25,448 nt of DNA from contig JBLYYQ010000118.1 in assembly GCA_048550035.1 (NCBI GenBank), forward strand, positions 1 to 25,448, in the 5' to 3' direction. Origin of the DNA: JBLYYQ01 sp048550035 (GTDB lineage Bacteria; Nitrospinota_A; UBA7883; JBLYYQ01). This document shows positions 7,815 through 17,175 of this stretch, piece after piece. How positions within the stretch are numbered: position 1 is the first letter of the stretch; every line of letters begins with the position of its first letter. The notes under the pieces were generated by a model, which was not told the DNA's origin, ran no database searches, and worked only from the letters and a program-made list of their open reading frames with translations. The translations under genes were made by a program, and so were the position numbers.

Positions 7815-8885
7815 ATGAATAATAAAGATTCTTGTCCAATTGCGAAGAGTTTAACTAAAAAAGAAATTCTTGCAAAAATCCCGCAATCTAAATCGAAACA
7901 GATTTTAATTACAGGTGCTACAAGTTCTATCGGACGAGCAATCGCTAAAATTCTTGCAAAAACAGGTAAAAAAGTTAAAGCATTAGTTAGAAATGATTCT
8001 GCAGATAAGCTCTTGTTTGAACTATCAGCAGAAATTATTACTGCCGATATTAATGATCCAGAGACAATTGAGTGGGCATTAGATAATGTCGATGAGGTTA
8101 TTCATATTGCTAAATGCCATATCAGTCGCTCCTCCAATAAAGAGGAGCTCTTACAGACTAACTATTTGACTACTAAAAAATTAGTCGATCAATCAATCAA
8201 AAATTCAGTAAAAAAATTCATTTTTATCTCTGATAGTGGCTTTCCTATAACAGCAAAAGGTGAAATTGCTACAGAACAGAGTAAAACATTTAAAAACCAT
8301 TTCTACTACGAAACATTAAATTTTGCTGAAAAATATATCGAAAAAATGGGGCTCGATTATGACTTTAATTATTTAATCATCGCTCCTACTTTTTTTTACG
8401 GTCCTGACTGCTGTCGTAGCTTAACTTTATTTGACAAAGTGATAAATTCAAAATTAATCATCGCAGGTAGTGGTGATACATACTTTCAGCCACTATTTAT
8501 AGACGATCTTGCTCAAGCTATTTTGCTTGCCCTTCAAAACGATAAACTCAAAAATCAAAAATATATTATTGCTGGCAAAGAAAAGATCAGTATCAACCAG
8601 TTTGTAAATGGTATTAGTATAGAAGCTGGCAAGCAATCGAGTGGATTTAATATCCCACCAATATTTCCATTAATATTAGCATATATGTTCGAGCCTCTAT
8701 TTACTCTCTTTTCAAAACGTCCGCCGATAACTTTTGCAGATATTGACTTTTTTATTAAAGATCGGCTATTTGAAACCAAAAAAACTTATCAAGAGTTATC
8801 ATTTTATCCTGAAGTCGATTTCAAACTCGGAGTAAAAAAGTGTTTAGAACAGAGCAGCTTAAAAGGGAAATTAAGCGGTAGTTAA
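7815..8885 (+). CDS. NAD-dependent epimerase / 3-beta-HSD-like extended SDR, altered active site
   Basis: The 356-residue protein has a Rossmann dinucleotide motif, GATSSIG at residues 34-40, preceded by a 28-residue leader. ADINDPETIEWALDNVDEVIHIA gives the cofactor-side segment of extended SDRs. The end (RPPITFADIDFF, LFETKKTYQELSFYPEVDFKLGVKKCL) resembles the 3-beta-hydroxysteroid dehydrogenase and epimerase group. A hydrophobic stretch (IFPLILAYMFEPLFTLF) suggests membrane association, as in that group. The catalytic Y-x3-K should lie at 164-168, but the sequence is YYETL: the lysine is replaced by leucine. The substrate is unknown, and it could be a non-catalytic or changed-mechanism member. 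It is divergent from nadC and overlaps the 3' end of smc by 15 bases. Its codon use is A+T-rich like the neighbours. Confidence 0.85.
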   Translation: MNNKDSCPIAKSLTKKEILAKIPQSKSKQILITGATSSIGRAIAKILAKTGKKVKALVRNDSADKLLFELSAEIITADINDPETIEWALDNVDEVIHIAKCHISRSSNKEELLQTNYLTTKKLVDQSIKNSVKKFIFISDSGFPITAKGEIATEQSKTFKNHFYYETLNFAEKYIEKMGLDYDFNYLIIAPTFFYGPDCCRSLTLFDKVINSKLIIAGSGDTYFQPLFIDDLAQAILLALQNDKLKNQKYIIAGKEKISINQFVNGISIEAGKQSSGFNIPPIFPLILAYMFEPLFTLFSKRPPITFADIDFFIKDRLFETKKTYQELSFYPEVDFKLGVKKCLEQSSLKGKLSGS

Positions 8886-11800
8886 GTCTTTATTATAGCT
8901 TTGTAGCTTACCCTTCTCAACACTCTCAAGATCAACTGCCAAGATAGATGAGATTCCATCCTCTAATTGTGTCACACCATAAAGCCGATTAGCAAAACTC
9001 ATTGTCCGCTGGTTATGAGTGATTATTATAAACTGAACCTTATCTGTCATACTCATCAACAGATCACGAAACCTATAGACATTAGCTTCATCTAATGGGG
9101 CATCAATTTCATCCAAAAGGCAGAAAGGAGATGGTTTCCTAAGAAATATTGCAAATAAAAGTGCGATTGCGCTCATCGCTTTCTCGCCAGCTGAGAGTAG
9201 ATTTATATTCTGAACCTTTTTGCCTGGTGGTTGAACCTCAATATGAACACCAGGTTCAAGCTCTGATAAATCTTCATTCGACAGTTTTAAACTAGCTTTG
9301 CCTCCAGCAAACAGAGTAGTAAAAAGTTTTTCAAAGTTTGCAGCAACCTCTTTGAATGCTTCATCAAATAGTTTGGTGGTCTTTTTATTGAGATTATCTA
9401 TCGTTTTTCTTAATGTTGCTATTGAACTTACTAAATCTGCCGATTGATCGGTTAAAAAATCGTAACGTTTTTTAACCTCTTCATACTCAGCTATTGATCC
9501 CATATTAACTTCGCCAATACGCTCTATTTGTGATTTTAAAAAGGTTGTCCGATCTGAAATCTGATTTAAATCAATCGACTCTAAGTCATCATCTGGCAGG
9601 TCATTAATCCCGACCTTTAGTTCATTTGCAATATTTGTTTGCAATGTTTCTAGCTTTACAGTCGAAGTTGCACGATCTTCAAGTAATGATTCTTTTCTCG
9701 TTTCTAGATCCAGTTTTTCTCTATCTTCAAATTTAATTTTATCTGTTAGCTCAGACTTCTGCTCAAACAGACTATTTAGCTCATTCATACTATCTGTAAG
9801 TTCTCTCTTGATAAGCTCAATCTCTGATTCATACCCCAAATTGTCACTCTTAATATCTTCAAGCGAAGTCGCTAGATCGTTTCGTTTTGTTAAATTTGAT
9901 TCAATAGAGCTTGCAAGGTACGCTCCTTGATCGTTTAACTCATCTAGTTGTGAGCTACCATTAGTTATATCTAACTCTAATGAATCTTTCTCACCTTTTA
10001 ACTTTGTAACAGCTATTTCATTCTCATTTAAACTACTTGTCAGACCATCTAACTCCATTCGAGCAGCAGAGCAAGCTAGCGTTAGCTTATCTATCTTCTC
10101 TTCAATTTGACCAGATTCAAAATCAATTGCCTCAATTTTTTCAGATAACTCTTCGATCTTAACAGCGATCTGCTCCTTGTCGCTTTGAAGTTCGCTTCTA
10201 AGAATATCTATCCGGCTGAGCTCACCTTCAATCCGGCTCCTATCTTCCCTCTGATTATTATTCTCTTGTTGGAGCCTAGAAAGAGAAAACTCCAGATCCC
10301 GTATGACCTCAGATGAGCTATTAACGAGCTTTAAACTTTCATTATACTCTCCATCTAAACGATCGTTTTCTTCAGTTAATTTTGTAAGCTCAACCTCTGC
10401 TGCCGCAAGATTCTCTTTTAATTCATCTGTAACTTTACGTCTTGAGACTATCTCTTTATTGTCATTCTCTATAGCACCTGAGATAACTATAAATTGATCT
10501 TTATCTATAAGAATCATATCTTCTGTTACTACACTAAATTCTTCATTATTACGTTTGAATAGCTTAAAGGCTCGATCTAAATCAGGGCTAATAATGGTCT
10601 CATCTAATACCTGTCGTAGCGGTGTCGGGCTTCCTTGCATAAATTGGCAAAGATTCGATGCTACATATCCATCACCTTCTTCTAATCGAAACTCCTTAGG
10701 ATGATAGTTCGGATCAATATAGTCTCTCACCAAGATCGCCTTGCCATACTGATTATCTTTCAAATGGGTAGATAACTTTAGTAAGGAGCTATCATCACTT
10801 ACAATCAGCGATTGAATCTTCTCATTTAAAATGAATGCGATCAGATCTTCATCAGACTCATTTTTCACCTTCAGATAGTTAGCTAATAACCCCTTAATAA
10901 GATTTTTATCAGAGCTTTGCAGCTTCATTAGCTCTTTTGCTCCGCTTGAATATCCTTCAAGATTCTCTGATAACTTTTCGAGCGTTTCTAGCCTTGCCAT
11001 ATTATAGCTACTACTCTTTTGAACTATATTTAGCTGATCTTGATTCTTCTCTTTCTCTTTTAAACGTTGTTCTAGATCTGATTGAAGGGTTGAATGTCTC
11101 TCTTTCGCACTCTCAATATCGATTTTGAACTTAGCGATTTTGGCATCATGTTCTTCTAGCTGTTTTGTATTAGACGAGAATGTTTCTTGCAGATTAGCTA
11201 GCTCTTCGTTACGCGAAGCAAGGTTGGACTCTGTCATCTCTAATCTTGCGATAAGATCAGAGCGGCGCTGCTTAATTGAAAGTTCCTCGCCTGATTGATT
11301 AGATAACTCTTCCCTACTTTGATCTAGCTCATCTTGTAATGAGCCAAGCTTCCCTTTGGCATCATTGACTTGAACCTTAAGTTCCTCTCTGGTTTTCGCC
11401 ACACCTTCAAATCTTGATTGGAAAGTTAGCAGCTGATCCTCCTTGAACTTTAGTTGCTCAGTCCCCTTTTCTATTTTTACTTTAATACGATCCCTCTGCG
11501 CTAAACTCTCCTCATGCTCAATTAAAAGATTGTTAATCTGCTCTGATAGCCCTTCAATGTAACTTTCATTCTTCTCTAAAAGTGCCCCAAACTTGACTTT
11601 CTTCTCTCTTGATTCTGAATGCTTGCGCTCTTTTTCTTCTATCTTAACAACTATTTCTTCTAGATGATTTTTAAGCTTATCAATTACGCCAAGCTTTCCT
11701 ACTAGGCTTGCTTCTAAATCTTTTACATTCTTGTTTGCAGATTCATAGCTAGCTAAAGTAGTTCGATGCTCGGCTGCGTAGAGTATGACTAACTTGTCAT

Positions 11801-12479
11801 GCAACTCATCTTTATATTCCTTATAGCGATTTGCTTTGTTTGCTTGTCTTTTTAATGAATCTTTTTGCCGCTCTAGCTCACCTATAATATCTTGTGCGCG
11901 CAGTAGATTTTGTTGCGATGAAGCAAGCTTGTTAATAGCAGCATTCCTCCTTACTTTATAACGCATAACTCCAGCTGCTTCTTCTATAAAATGCCTCCGC
12001 TCGTCAGGCTTAGCATCAATAATCTTAAACACCTGACTCTGCTCTAATACTGAAAGCGATCTGCTAGAAACTCCGGTATCTAAAAATATGTCAACAATAT
12101 CTTTTAATCTACAAGCTACCTTATTGATGAAATATTCAGATTCGCCACTCCTATAATATTTCCGTTTGATTGCGATCTCATCATATTCGCAATAAGGTGA
12201 AACAGTAATCTGCCTATCTTCGTTTGAGATAGTGATCGAGACCTCCGTATAGCCAGACCTACTCCGTTTCGAAGAGCCGTCAAATATTAGATCTTCTATC
12301 TTTTGACCACGCATATAACGGACAGCTTGCTCTCCTAAAACCCATCGCAATGCATCTGCTATATTCGATTTGCCACATCCATTCGGACCTACAATCGCCG
12401 TTACACCTGGCTCAAACTTTAAATGGGTCTCATCCACGAATGATTTGAAACCTCGCATCGTTATACTTTTTAAATACAT
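8871..12479 (-). CDS. smc: Chromosome segregation protein SMC
   Basis: SMC is the ATPase of the condensin complex that compacts and segregates chromosomes with ScpA and ScpB. The 1202 residues show the full layout. The N-terminal head has Walker A GPNGCGKSN near 31-39. Long coiled-coil arms rich in Glu, Lys, Leu and Gln surround a globular hinge at roughly 500-680. The C-terminal head has the signature LSAGEKAMSAIALLFAI from 1095 and Walker B FCLLDE at 1119-1124. The D-loop APLDEANV and the ITHNQRTM switch region follow. The start ATG is 14 bases after thiL, so both are likely in one transcript. Its 3' end overlaps the convergent SDR gene. scpA and scpB are not in the window. Confidence 0.97.
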   Translation of the reverse strand: MYLKSITMRGFKSFVDETHLKFEPGVTAIVGPNGCGKSNIADALRWVLGEQAVRYMRGQKIEDLIFDGSSKRSRSGYTEVSITISNEDRQITVSPYCEYDEIAIKRKYYRSGESEYFINKVACRLKDIVDIFLDTGVSSRSLSVLEQSQVFKIIDAKPDERRHFIEEAAGVMRYKVRRNAAINKLASSQQNLLRAQDIIGELERQKDSLKRQANKANRYKEYKDELHDKLVILYAAEHRTTLASYESANKNVKDLEASLVGKLGVIDKLKNHLEEIVVKIEEKERKHSESREKKVKFGALLEKNESYIEGLSEQINNLLIEHEESLAQRDRIKVKIEKGTEQLKFKEDQLLTFQSRFEGVAKTREELKVQVNDAKGKLGSLQDELDQSREELSNQSGEELSIKQRRSDLIARLEMTESNLASRNEELANLQETFSSNTKQLEEHDAKIAKFKIDIESAKERHSTLQSDLEQRLKEKEKNQDQLNIVQKSSSYNMARLETLEKLSENLEGYSSGAKELMKLQSSDKNLIKGLLANYLKVKNESDEDLIAFILNEKIQSLIVSDDSSLLKLSTHLKDNQYGKAILVRDYIDPNYHPKEFRLEEGDGYVASNLCQFMQGSPTPLRQVLDETIISPDLDRAFKLFKRNNEEFSVVTEDMILIDKDQFIVISGAIENDNKEIVSRRKVTDELKENLAAAEVELTKLTEENDRLDGEYNESLKLVNSSSEVIRDLEFSLSRLQQENNNQREDRSRIEGELSRIDILRSELQSDKEQIAVKIEELSEKIEAIDFESGQIEEKIDKLTLACSAARMELDGLTSSLNENEIAVTKLKGEKDSLELDITNGSSQLDELNDQGAYLASSIESNLTKRNDLATSLEDIKSDNLGYESEIELIKRELTDSMNELNSLFEQKSELTDKIKFEDREKLDLETRKESLLEDRATSTVKLETLQTNIANELKVGINDLPDDDLESIDLNQISDRTTFLKSQIERIGEVNMGSIAEYEEVKKRYDFLTDQSADLVSSIATLRKTIDNLNKKTTKLFDEAFKEVAANFEKLFTTLFAGGKASLKLSNEDLSELEPGVHIEVQPPGKKVQNINLLSAGEKAMSAIALLFAIFLRKPSPFCLLDEIDAPLDEANVYRFRDLLMSMTDKVQFIIITHNQRTMSFANRLYGVTQLEDGISSILAVDLESVEKGKLQSYNKDLTTA

Positions 12480-12493
12480 CTAACCTTACCTAA

Positions 12494-13510
12494 CTAATGA
12501 ATCCAACCTTTGTTTTGTAACTTCAAAGCTCTTACCGAACCAGATGAGATCTGAATCTTATCTTTGTAAGGCCTAAGTTTTACCACATCACCTAGCTTTG
12601 AAGCTACAATAGTTTTTTTATTAATTAATTCTCTCAATCGTGGCTCAACCTTTTTACTGACTGTGAAAAGTAATTCATAATCTTCACCACCTGTTAAAAC
12701 TCGCTCCCAAAATAGATCACCAATTCCCCTTTTCACCTTTTTTAACGAATCAGAAAGGGGGAAATCGCTTAAATCTATAGATGCCGATAGTCGATCATTG
12801 TAATTTAATAATCTCTCCAAATCGAGGATAATCCCATCCGAGATATCAATCATGGATGATGCAATAGCATGCTTTGCAATTGCTAATCCCCACTGAACCC
12901 TAGAAGGTGGTCTTAAATGTTTATCTATTAATCTACGTTTGATGCTTGAGCGATTTGCCATTAACCTTTCTTGTTCTAAAAAATATAGCCCTAATGACGA
13001 TTCACCTGGGGTACCTGTTATATAAATAGAATCGCCTAGCTTTGCATTGGAGCGACTTATAACTTTATCTTTTAATTGTTCTCCAACAATTGTGACATTA
13101 AATGATAGTTTAGAATCGATCTTAGAAATATTCCCTCCCGCTAAATCGATATTATCGGCCTGAATTGCATTCAAAAATCCATCAATAATTTTCTTTAAAA
13201 CTTTGAAATCGGTCGAGTCGTTATAATTAATCGATAAAAATATATATTTCGGTATCGCACCCATTGCTGAAATATCTGAAATATTGACCCGTGCCAACTT
13301 TATTCCAACTGAGTATGGGTCTGCATAATCGAATCTAAAATGTATCTGCTCATTAAACGAGTCGGTCGATATAACGGATAGATTATCCCTCTTGCTCCCT
13401 TTAATTAACGCAGCATCATCACCGATTCCTAATAGTAGATCATCTGAATATGAACCTTGGATTTTCCCTTCAATGTAGCTAATTAGCTTTAGTTCATTAA
13501 ATTTTTTCAT
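12494..13510 (-). CDS. thiL: Thiamine-monophosphate kinase
   Basis: ThiL phosphorylates thiamine monophosphate to the active cofactor thiamine diphosphate. The 338-residue protein shows the family's metal/ATP motif GIGDDAA at 28-34, then STDSF, and GIKLARVNISDISAMGA near 69-84. DLAGGN follows, then MIDISDGI, and WERVLTGGEDYELLF toward the C-terminus. The ATG at 13510 has AGGA upstream. It is divergent from gap, sharing a 128-base intergenic region, and lies directly upstream of smc. It is not in the common nusB-thiL-pgpA setting. No defect is visible. Confidence 0.95.
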   Translation of the reverse strand: MKKFNELKLISYIEGKIQGSYSDDLLLGIGDDAALIKGSKRDNLSVISTDSFNEQIHFRFDYADPYSVGIKLARVNISDISAMGAIPKYIFLSINYNDSTDFKVLKKIIDGFLNAIQADNIDLAGGNISKIDSKLSFNVTIVGEQLKDKVISRSNAKLGDSIYITGTPGESSLGLYFLEQERLMANRSSIKRRLIDKHLRPPSRVQWGLAIAKHAIASSMIDISDGIILDLERLLNYNDRLSASIDLSDFPLSDSLKKVKRGIGDLFWERVLTGGEDYELLFTVSKKVEPRLRELINKKTIVASKLGDVVKLRPYKDKIQISSGSVRALKLQNKGWIH

Positions 13511-13575
13511 ATTAAGTAATCCTGAAGCTAGGTTAAAGTAAGAAACTATGTTTTAATATTTTATCACAGGAAGAT

Positions 13576-13601
13576 AATAATCTTTTTTAAGAAAGATTAT
13601 T
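13576..13601 (+). promoter_or_regulatory. 10-bp hairpin in the gap 5' leader
   Basis: AATAATCTTT (13576-13585) pairs perfectly with AAAGATTATT (13592-13601) around a TTTAAG loop. It ends about 24 bases before the gap ribosome-binding site (AAGGAGAG). It could be an operator between the divergent thiL and gap promoters, or a leader hairpin affecting mRNA stability. There is no T-run after it, so it is not a terminator of the usual kind. Confidence 0.45.
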
Positions 13602-13638
13602 TAGATATTAAGTCAAAATTATCTAAGGAGAGTTTAAA

Positions 13639-14646
13639 ATGGCTGTAAAAATTGGAATTAACGGATTTGGTAGAATTGGACGAAATGTATTCAGAGCAGC
13701 AACGAAAAGTAGTGATCTAGAGATTGTATCAATCAATGATATAACAGATGCTAAGACATTAGCTCATCTTCTAAAGTATGACTCTACCTTTGGTAAATTT
13801 GATAAAACTGTAGAATTTAATGATAATGAATTGATAGTTGACGGTAAATCAATAAAAATCACGGCAGAGCGCGATCCTGCTAATTTGCCATGGAAAAGCC
13901 TTGGAGTTGAGTTAGTAGTCGAGTCGACCGGTCTATTCACGAAGCGTGCTGATGCTGCAAAGCATCTCAAAGCTGGAGCTAAGAAAGTTGTTATCTCAGC
14001 ACCTGCTAAAGAAGAAGATATTACGATCGTGCTTGGGGTCAATGAAGAGAAATATGACCCAGCTAATCATCATGTAATATCAAATGCATCCTGTACTACA
14101 AACTGTTTGGCACCACTTGTAAAAGTAATTAACGATAACTTCGGATTTGTAAATGGACTCATGACGACCATCCATAGCTACACTAACGATCAAAAAATAT
14201 TAGATCTGCCCCATTCTGATCTTAGACGGGCTAGAGCCGCTGCAGTCTCTATGATCCCGACCACAACAGGTGCTGCTAAAGCGGTTGGGTTAGTTCTTCC
14301 CGAGTTGCAAGGTAAGATTGATGGATTAGCCGTTAGGGTTCCAACACAGAATGTATCTTTAGTTGATCTGGTCTGCCTTACAGAAAAATCAACCAGTGCT
14401 GGCGATGTCAACACTCTCTTCAAAGAGGCTTCTGAATCGACTCTTAAGGGTATTTTGAAATATTGTGAAGAGCCATTAGTATCAAAGGATTTCAATGGCG
14501 AGAGCGCTTCATCAGTCGTTGATGCTGCAGTCACCAAAGTTATCGACAACAGAACAGTAAAGGTTCTAAGTTGGTATGATAATGAATGGGGCTACTCTAG
14601 CAGAGTTGTAGATCTTCTCTTATTCATTACCTCAAAAGGACTTTAA
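13639..14646 (+). CDS. gap: Glyceraldehyde-3-phosphate dehydrogenase, type I
   Basis: This enzyme oxidises glyceraldehyde-3-phosphate with NAD+ and phosphate to 1,3-bisphosphoglycerate. The 335-residue chain has the NAD motif INGFGRIGR at 7-15. N33-D34 at the end of the second strand is the pattern for NAD rather than NADP. The catalytic Cys152 lies in SNASCTTNCLAPL and His179 in TTIHSYT. The C-terminal SWYDNEWGYSSRVVDL is standard. A strong AAGGAGAG precedes the ATG by 8 bases. It is first in the gap-pgk-tpiA-secG run; its stop overlaps the pgk ATG by one base (TAATG). Confidence 0.98.
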   Translation: MAVKIGINGFGRIGRNVFRAATKSSDLEIVSINDITDAKTLAHLLKYDSTFGKFDKTVEFNDNELIVDGKSIKITAERDPANLPWKSLGVELVVESTGLFTKRADAAKHLKAGAKKVVISAPAKEEDITIVLGVNEEKYDPANHHVISNASCTTNCLAPLVKVINDNFGFVNGLMTTIHSYTNDQKILDLPHSDLRRARAAAVSMIPTTTGAAKAVGLVLPELQGKIDGLAVRVPTQNVSLVDLVCLTEKSTSAGDVNTLFKEASESTLKGILKYCEEPLVSKDFNGESASSVVDAAVTKVIDNRTVKVLSWYDNEWGYSSRVVDLLLFITSKGL

Positions 14647-15830
14647 TGAACAAACTCTCTATAGATCAAGTTAAGGTAAATCAGAAGACTCTTTTTATTC
14701 GTGTCGACTTTAATGCACCTATCGAAGATGGTAAAGTAACAGATAACACACGAATTAAGGCTGCGATCCCTACCATAGAGTATGCGATTAAAAATGGTGC
14801 GAAAGTTATTTTAGCATCACATTTAGGACGCCCTGATGGAGAGAAGAATCAGAAGTTTTCATTGCGACAGATAGTAAGTGAGCTTGAAGAGTTGTTAGGC
14901 AAATCGGTAACATTTATTGATGATTCAATCGGTCCAAAAGTCAAAGAAGTCATTGCCTCTAAAGATTATGGAGATGTCTTGCTTCTTGAAAACTTACGAT
15001 TTTATAAAGAAGAGAAGGCTAATCAAGAATCGTTTGCAAAAGAGCTTGCAAGCTTAGCCGATATTTATGTTAATGATGCATTTGGTGCAGCTCATAGGTC
15101 ACACGCATCAATTGAAGGAATAACCAAATTTATCCCTCAATCGGTCAGTGGATTTTTATTGAAGGCTGAAATTGACTACTTTCAAAAAGGGGTGGCAAAT
15201 GCAGCTAAGCCTCTAGCTATCGTTATAGGTGGCGCGAAAGTATCAACAAAACTTAATGCAATCAATAATTTAATTGGAACTGCTGATATATTGTTGATAG
15301 GTGGTGCTATGGCTTTCACTTTCCTCCATACACTCGGCTTTGAAATCGGCAAGAATCTAGCAGAAAAAGAGCTCGCAAGCGATGTAGAAGAGATACTAAA
15401 GTCAGCTGCAAAATCGAAGACAAAGCTTTACTTGCCTGTAGATTTTCTAATTGCAAACTCAATTGAAGATGCGACTGCAACCGACTTAGTAACATACCAA
15501 GAGCTACCTGAAGATAAGCTTGCTCTTGATATTGGTCCTGCAACAATTGCACTATTTAAACTTGCCCTCAACCCTGCTAAAACAATCCTTTTCAATGGTC
15601 CAATGGGACTCTTTGAAAATAGTGCATTTGCAGCCGGCACATTTGCAATCTGCCATACAATCTCTGAATCTGATGCCTTGACAGTAGTTGGAGGTGGTGA
15701 TTCTGTTTCAGCACTTAAAAGTACAGGACTAGATAATAAGATTGATCATATCTCAACTGGTGGTGGTGCATTTTTAGAACTATTAGAAGGTAAAGAGCTT
15801 CCCGGAATTGCAGCTTTAACTGATCAATAA
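14646..15830 (+). CDS. pgk: Phosphoglycerate kinase
   Basis: Pgk transfers phosphate from 1,3-bisphosphoglycerate to ADP, the first ATP-yielding step of glycolysis. The 394-residue length is standard. N-domain motifs are VDFNAPIEDGKVTDNTRI and ASHLGRPDG, then LLENLRFYKEE. The C-domain has VIGGAKVSTK, the nucleotide-binding NGPMGLFE, and VVGGGDSVSAL followed by STGGGAFLELLEGKELPG. It is translationally coupled to gap by the shared TAATG and is followed 28 bases later by tpiA. All key segments are intact. Confidence 0.98.
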   Translation: MNKLSIDQVKVNQKTLFIRVDFNAPIEDGKVTDNTRIKAAIPTIEYAIKNGAKVILASHLGRPDGEKNQKFSLRQIVSELEELLGKSVTFIDDSIGPKVKEVIASKDYGDVLLLENLRFYKEEKANQESFAKELASLADIYVNDAFGAAHRSHASIEGITKFIPQSVSGFLLKAEIDYFQKGVANAAKPLAIVIGGAKVSTKLNAINNLIGTADILLIGGAMAFTFLHTLGFEIGKNLAEKELASDVEEILKSAAKSKTKLYLPVDFLIANSIEDATATDLVTYQELPEDKLALDIGPATIALFKLALNPAKTILFNGPMGLFENSAFAAGTFAICHTISESDALTVVGGGDSVSALKSTGLDNKIDHISTGGGAFLELLEGKELPGIAALTDQ

Positions 15831-15858
15831 ATATATCCTCGTTTAAGGAGACGACCTT

Positions 15859-16632
15859 ATGAAAAGAAAAATGATCATCGCAGGTAACTGGAAGATGAAC
15901 AATAAGATAGATGATGCGCTTAATCTCGTTCGCCCATTGATGAGCCATCCTATAGATTTTGAGAATGTTGAGGTTGTTGTTGCCCCATCTTTTACTGCAA
16001 TTAAATCGGTAAGTGATCTGTTGTCAAACTCAAAGATATCAATTGCAGGTCAAAATTTACACGATCAAGCTAACGGTCCATTTACAGGTGAGGTTGCAGC
16101 TGATATGTTAGCTGATGCTGGTGCAACATGGGTAATAGTTGGCCATTCTGAGCGTCGAAGCTATTTTAACGAAACAGATGACCTAATCAATAAGAAGCTC
16201 AAAGCTGCTATAGATTTCGGATCGCTAAGACCTATCCTCTGTGTTGGTGAAACTCTAGAAGAACGGGAATCTAATCAGGCAAATCAGGTTATTACTAACC
16301 AGTTGATGAGTCAAATCGAAAACCTTACTATCGATCAGTTTAGGAAGGTTACGATCGCATACGAACCTGTCTGGGCGATAGGGACAGGTAAAACTGCAAC
16401 AGCAGAAATTGCTGAATCAATTCATAAGCTTATACGCAATATCATAAAAGAAAATGTAGGTGACTCGCTTGCCGATTCAATTGCCATACTATATGGTGGA
16501 TCACTGAAGCCATCAACAGCGAAAGAGCTCTTTTCAATGGATAATATTGATGGCGGACTCATTGGTGGTGCTGCACTGAATTTTGATGATTTCAGTAAAA
16601 TCATTGATGAAGCTCTATTAGCTTGCAAATAA
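15859..16632 (+). CDS. tpiA: Triosephosphate isomerase
   Basis: TpiA interconverts dihydroxyacetone phosphate and glyceraldehyde-3-phosphate. The 257-residue chain has all catalytic residues: N10 and K12 in AGNWKMN, H96 in IVGHSERR, and E169 in AYEPVWAIGTGK, which is followed by the mobile loop. The C-terminal phosphate-binding ILYGGSLKP and GGLIGGAAL are present. AAGGAG lies 9 bases before the ATG. It sits third in the glycolytic run; an A+T-rich gap of 45 bases with T-runs but no stem separates it from secG. Confidence 0.98.
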   Translation: MKRKMIIAGNWKMNNKIDDALNLVRPLMSHPIDFENVEVVVAPSFTAIKSVSDLLSNSKISIAGQNLHDQANGPFTGEVAADMLADAGATWVIVGHSERRSYFNETDDLINKKLKAAIDFGSLRPILCVGETLEERESNQANQVITNQLMSQIENLTIDQFRKVTIAYEPVWAIGTGKTATAEIAESIHKLIRNIIKENVGDSLADSIAILYGGSLKPSTAKELFSMDNIDGGLIGGAALNFDDFSKIIDEALLACK

Positions 16633-16677
16633 GATATTTAGTTGCTAGAATAACCTTTTTATTTTTTATTGAATAAT

Positions 16678-17130
16678 ATGGAAACATTAATTACCATAAC
16701 TCACGTTATGCTTTCTGTAACCTTGGTGGTTGCAGTCTTATTTCAACATGGCAAAGGTGCCGCTGTAGGTGCAACTTTTGGTGGCTCGTCGCAGACAATG
16801 TTTGGACCTAGAGGTCCTTTTGCATTTCTTGCAAAGCTTATAACCGTCGTGGCGGCAGGATTTATGATAACTTCAATGCTCCTTTCAATCTATTCAACAT
16901 CTCCTGAGAGTGACGATTTCTCAATTATTAAAGAGGTTGAAGAATTAGAGCAGCAATTAGATAAAGATAGCCCTGATAGTGCTAAATTTGAACTTCCTGC
17001 TGATCAACAACCAGCTGTAGAAGATGGAGCTGATAATAAAGTTGATGATGCAGAGCTTGGCCCTATTGAGCTGAAAGATAAAAATGAACTTCCAGAAGAG
17101 CCGGCAACCAAAGAAGATAGTCAGAAATAA
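16678..17130 (+). CDS. secG: Preprotein translocase subunit SecG with long acidic tail
   Basis: SecG is the small inner-membrane subunit of the SecYEG export channel. The core shows two membrane helices joined by the family loop FQHGKGAAVGATFGGSSQTMFG, given here by its ends FQHGKGA and SSQTMFG. I prefer the ATG at 16678 (150 residues) over the TTG at 16669; neither has a good ribosome-binding site. After the second helix comes a tail of about 65 residues rich in Glu, Asp, Pro and Lys, absent from E. coli SecG but seen in other lineages. It follows tpiA, a common gene pairing in proteobacteria, and precedes the binding-protein gene by 45 bases. Confidence 0.93.
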   Translation: METLITITHVMLSVTLVVAVLFQHGKGAAVGATFGGSSQTMFGPRGPFAFLAKLITVVAAGFMITSMLLSIYSTSPESDDFSIIKEVEELEQQLDKDSPDSAKFELPADQQPAVEDGADNKVDDAELGPIELKDKNELPEEPATKEDSQK

Positions 17131-17175
17131 TTTATCTGAAGCTATTAAAATTATAAAGTCTACTTTAAGCTTATA

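Noticed and set aside
13764..14549. Long minus-strand ORFs inside gap
   Set aside because: They are antisense shadows of the gap reading frame; the plus-strand enzyme is beyond doubt.
17131..17175. A promoter or terminator between secG and the binding-protein gene
   Set aside because: The 45 bases contain no stem or convincing -35/-10 pair; simple co-transcription is the easier reading.
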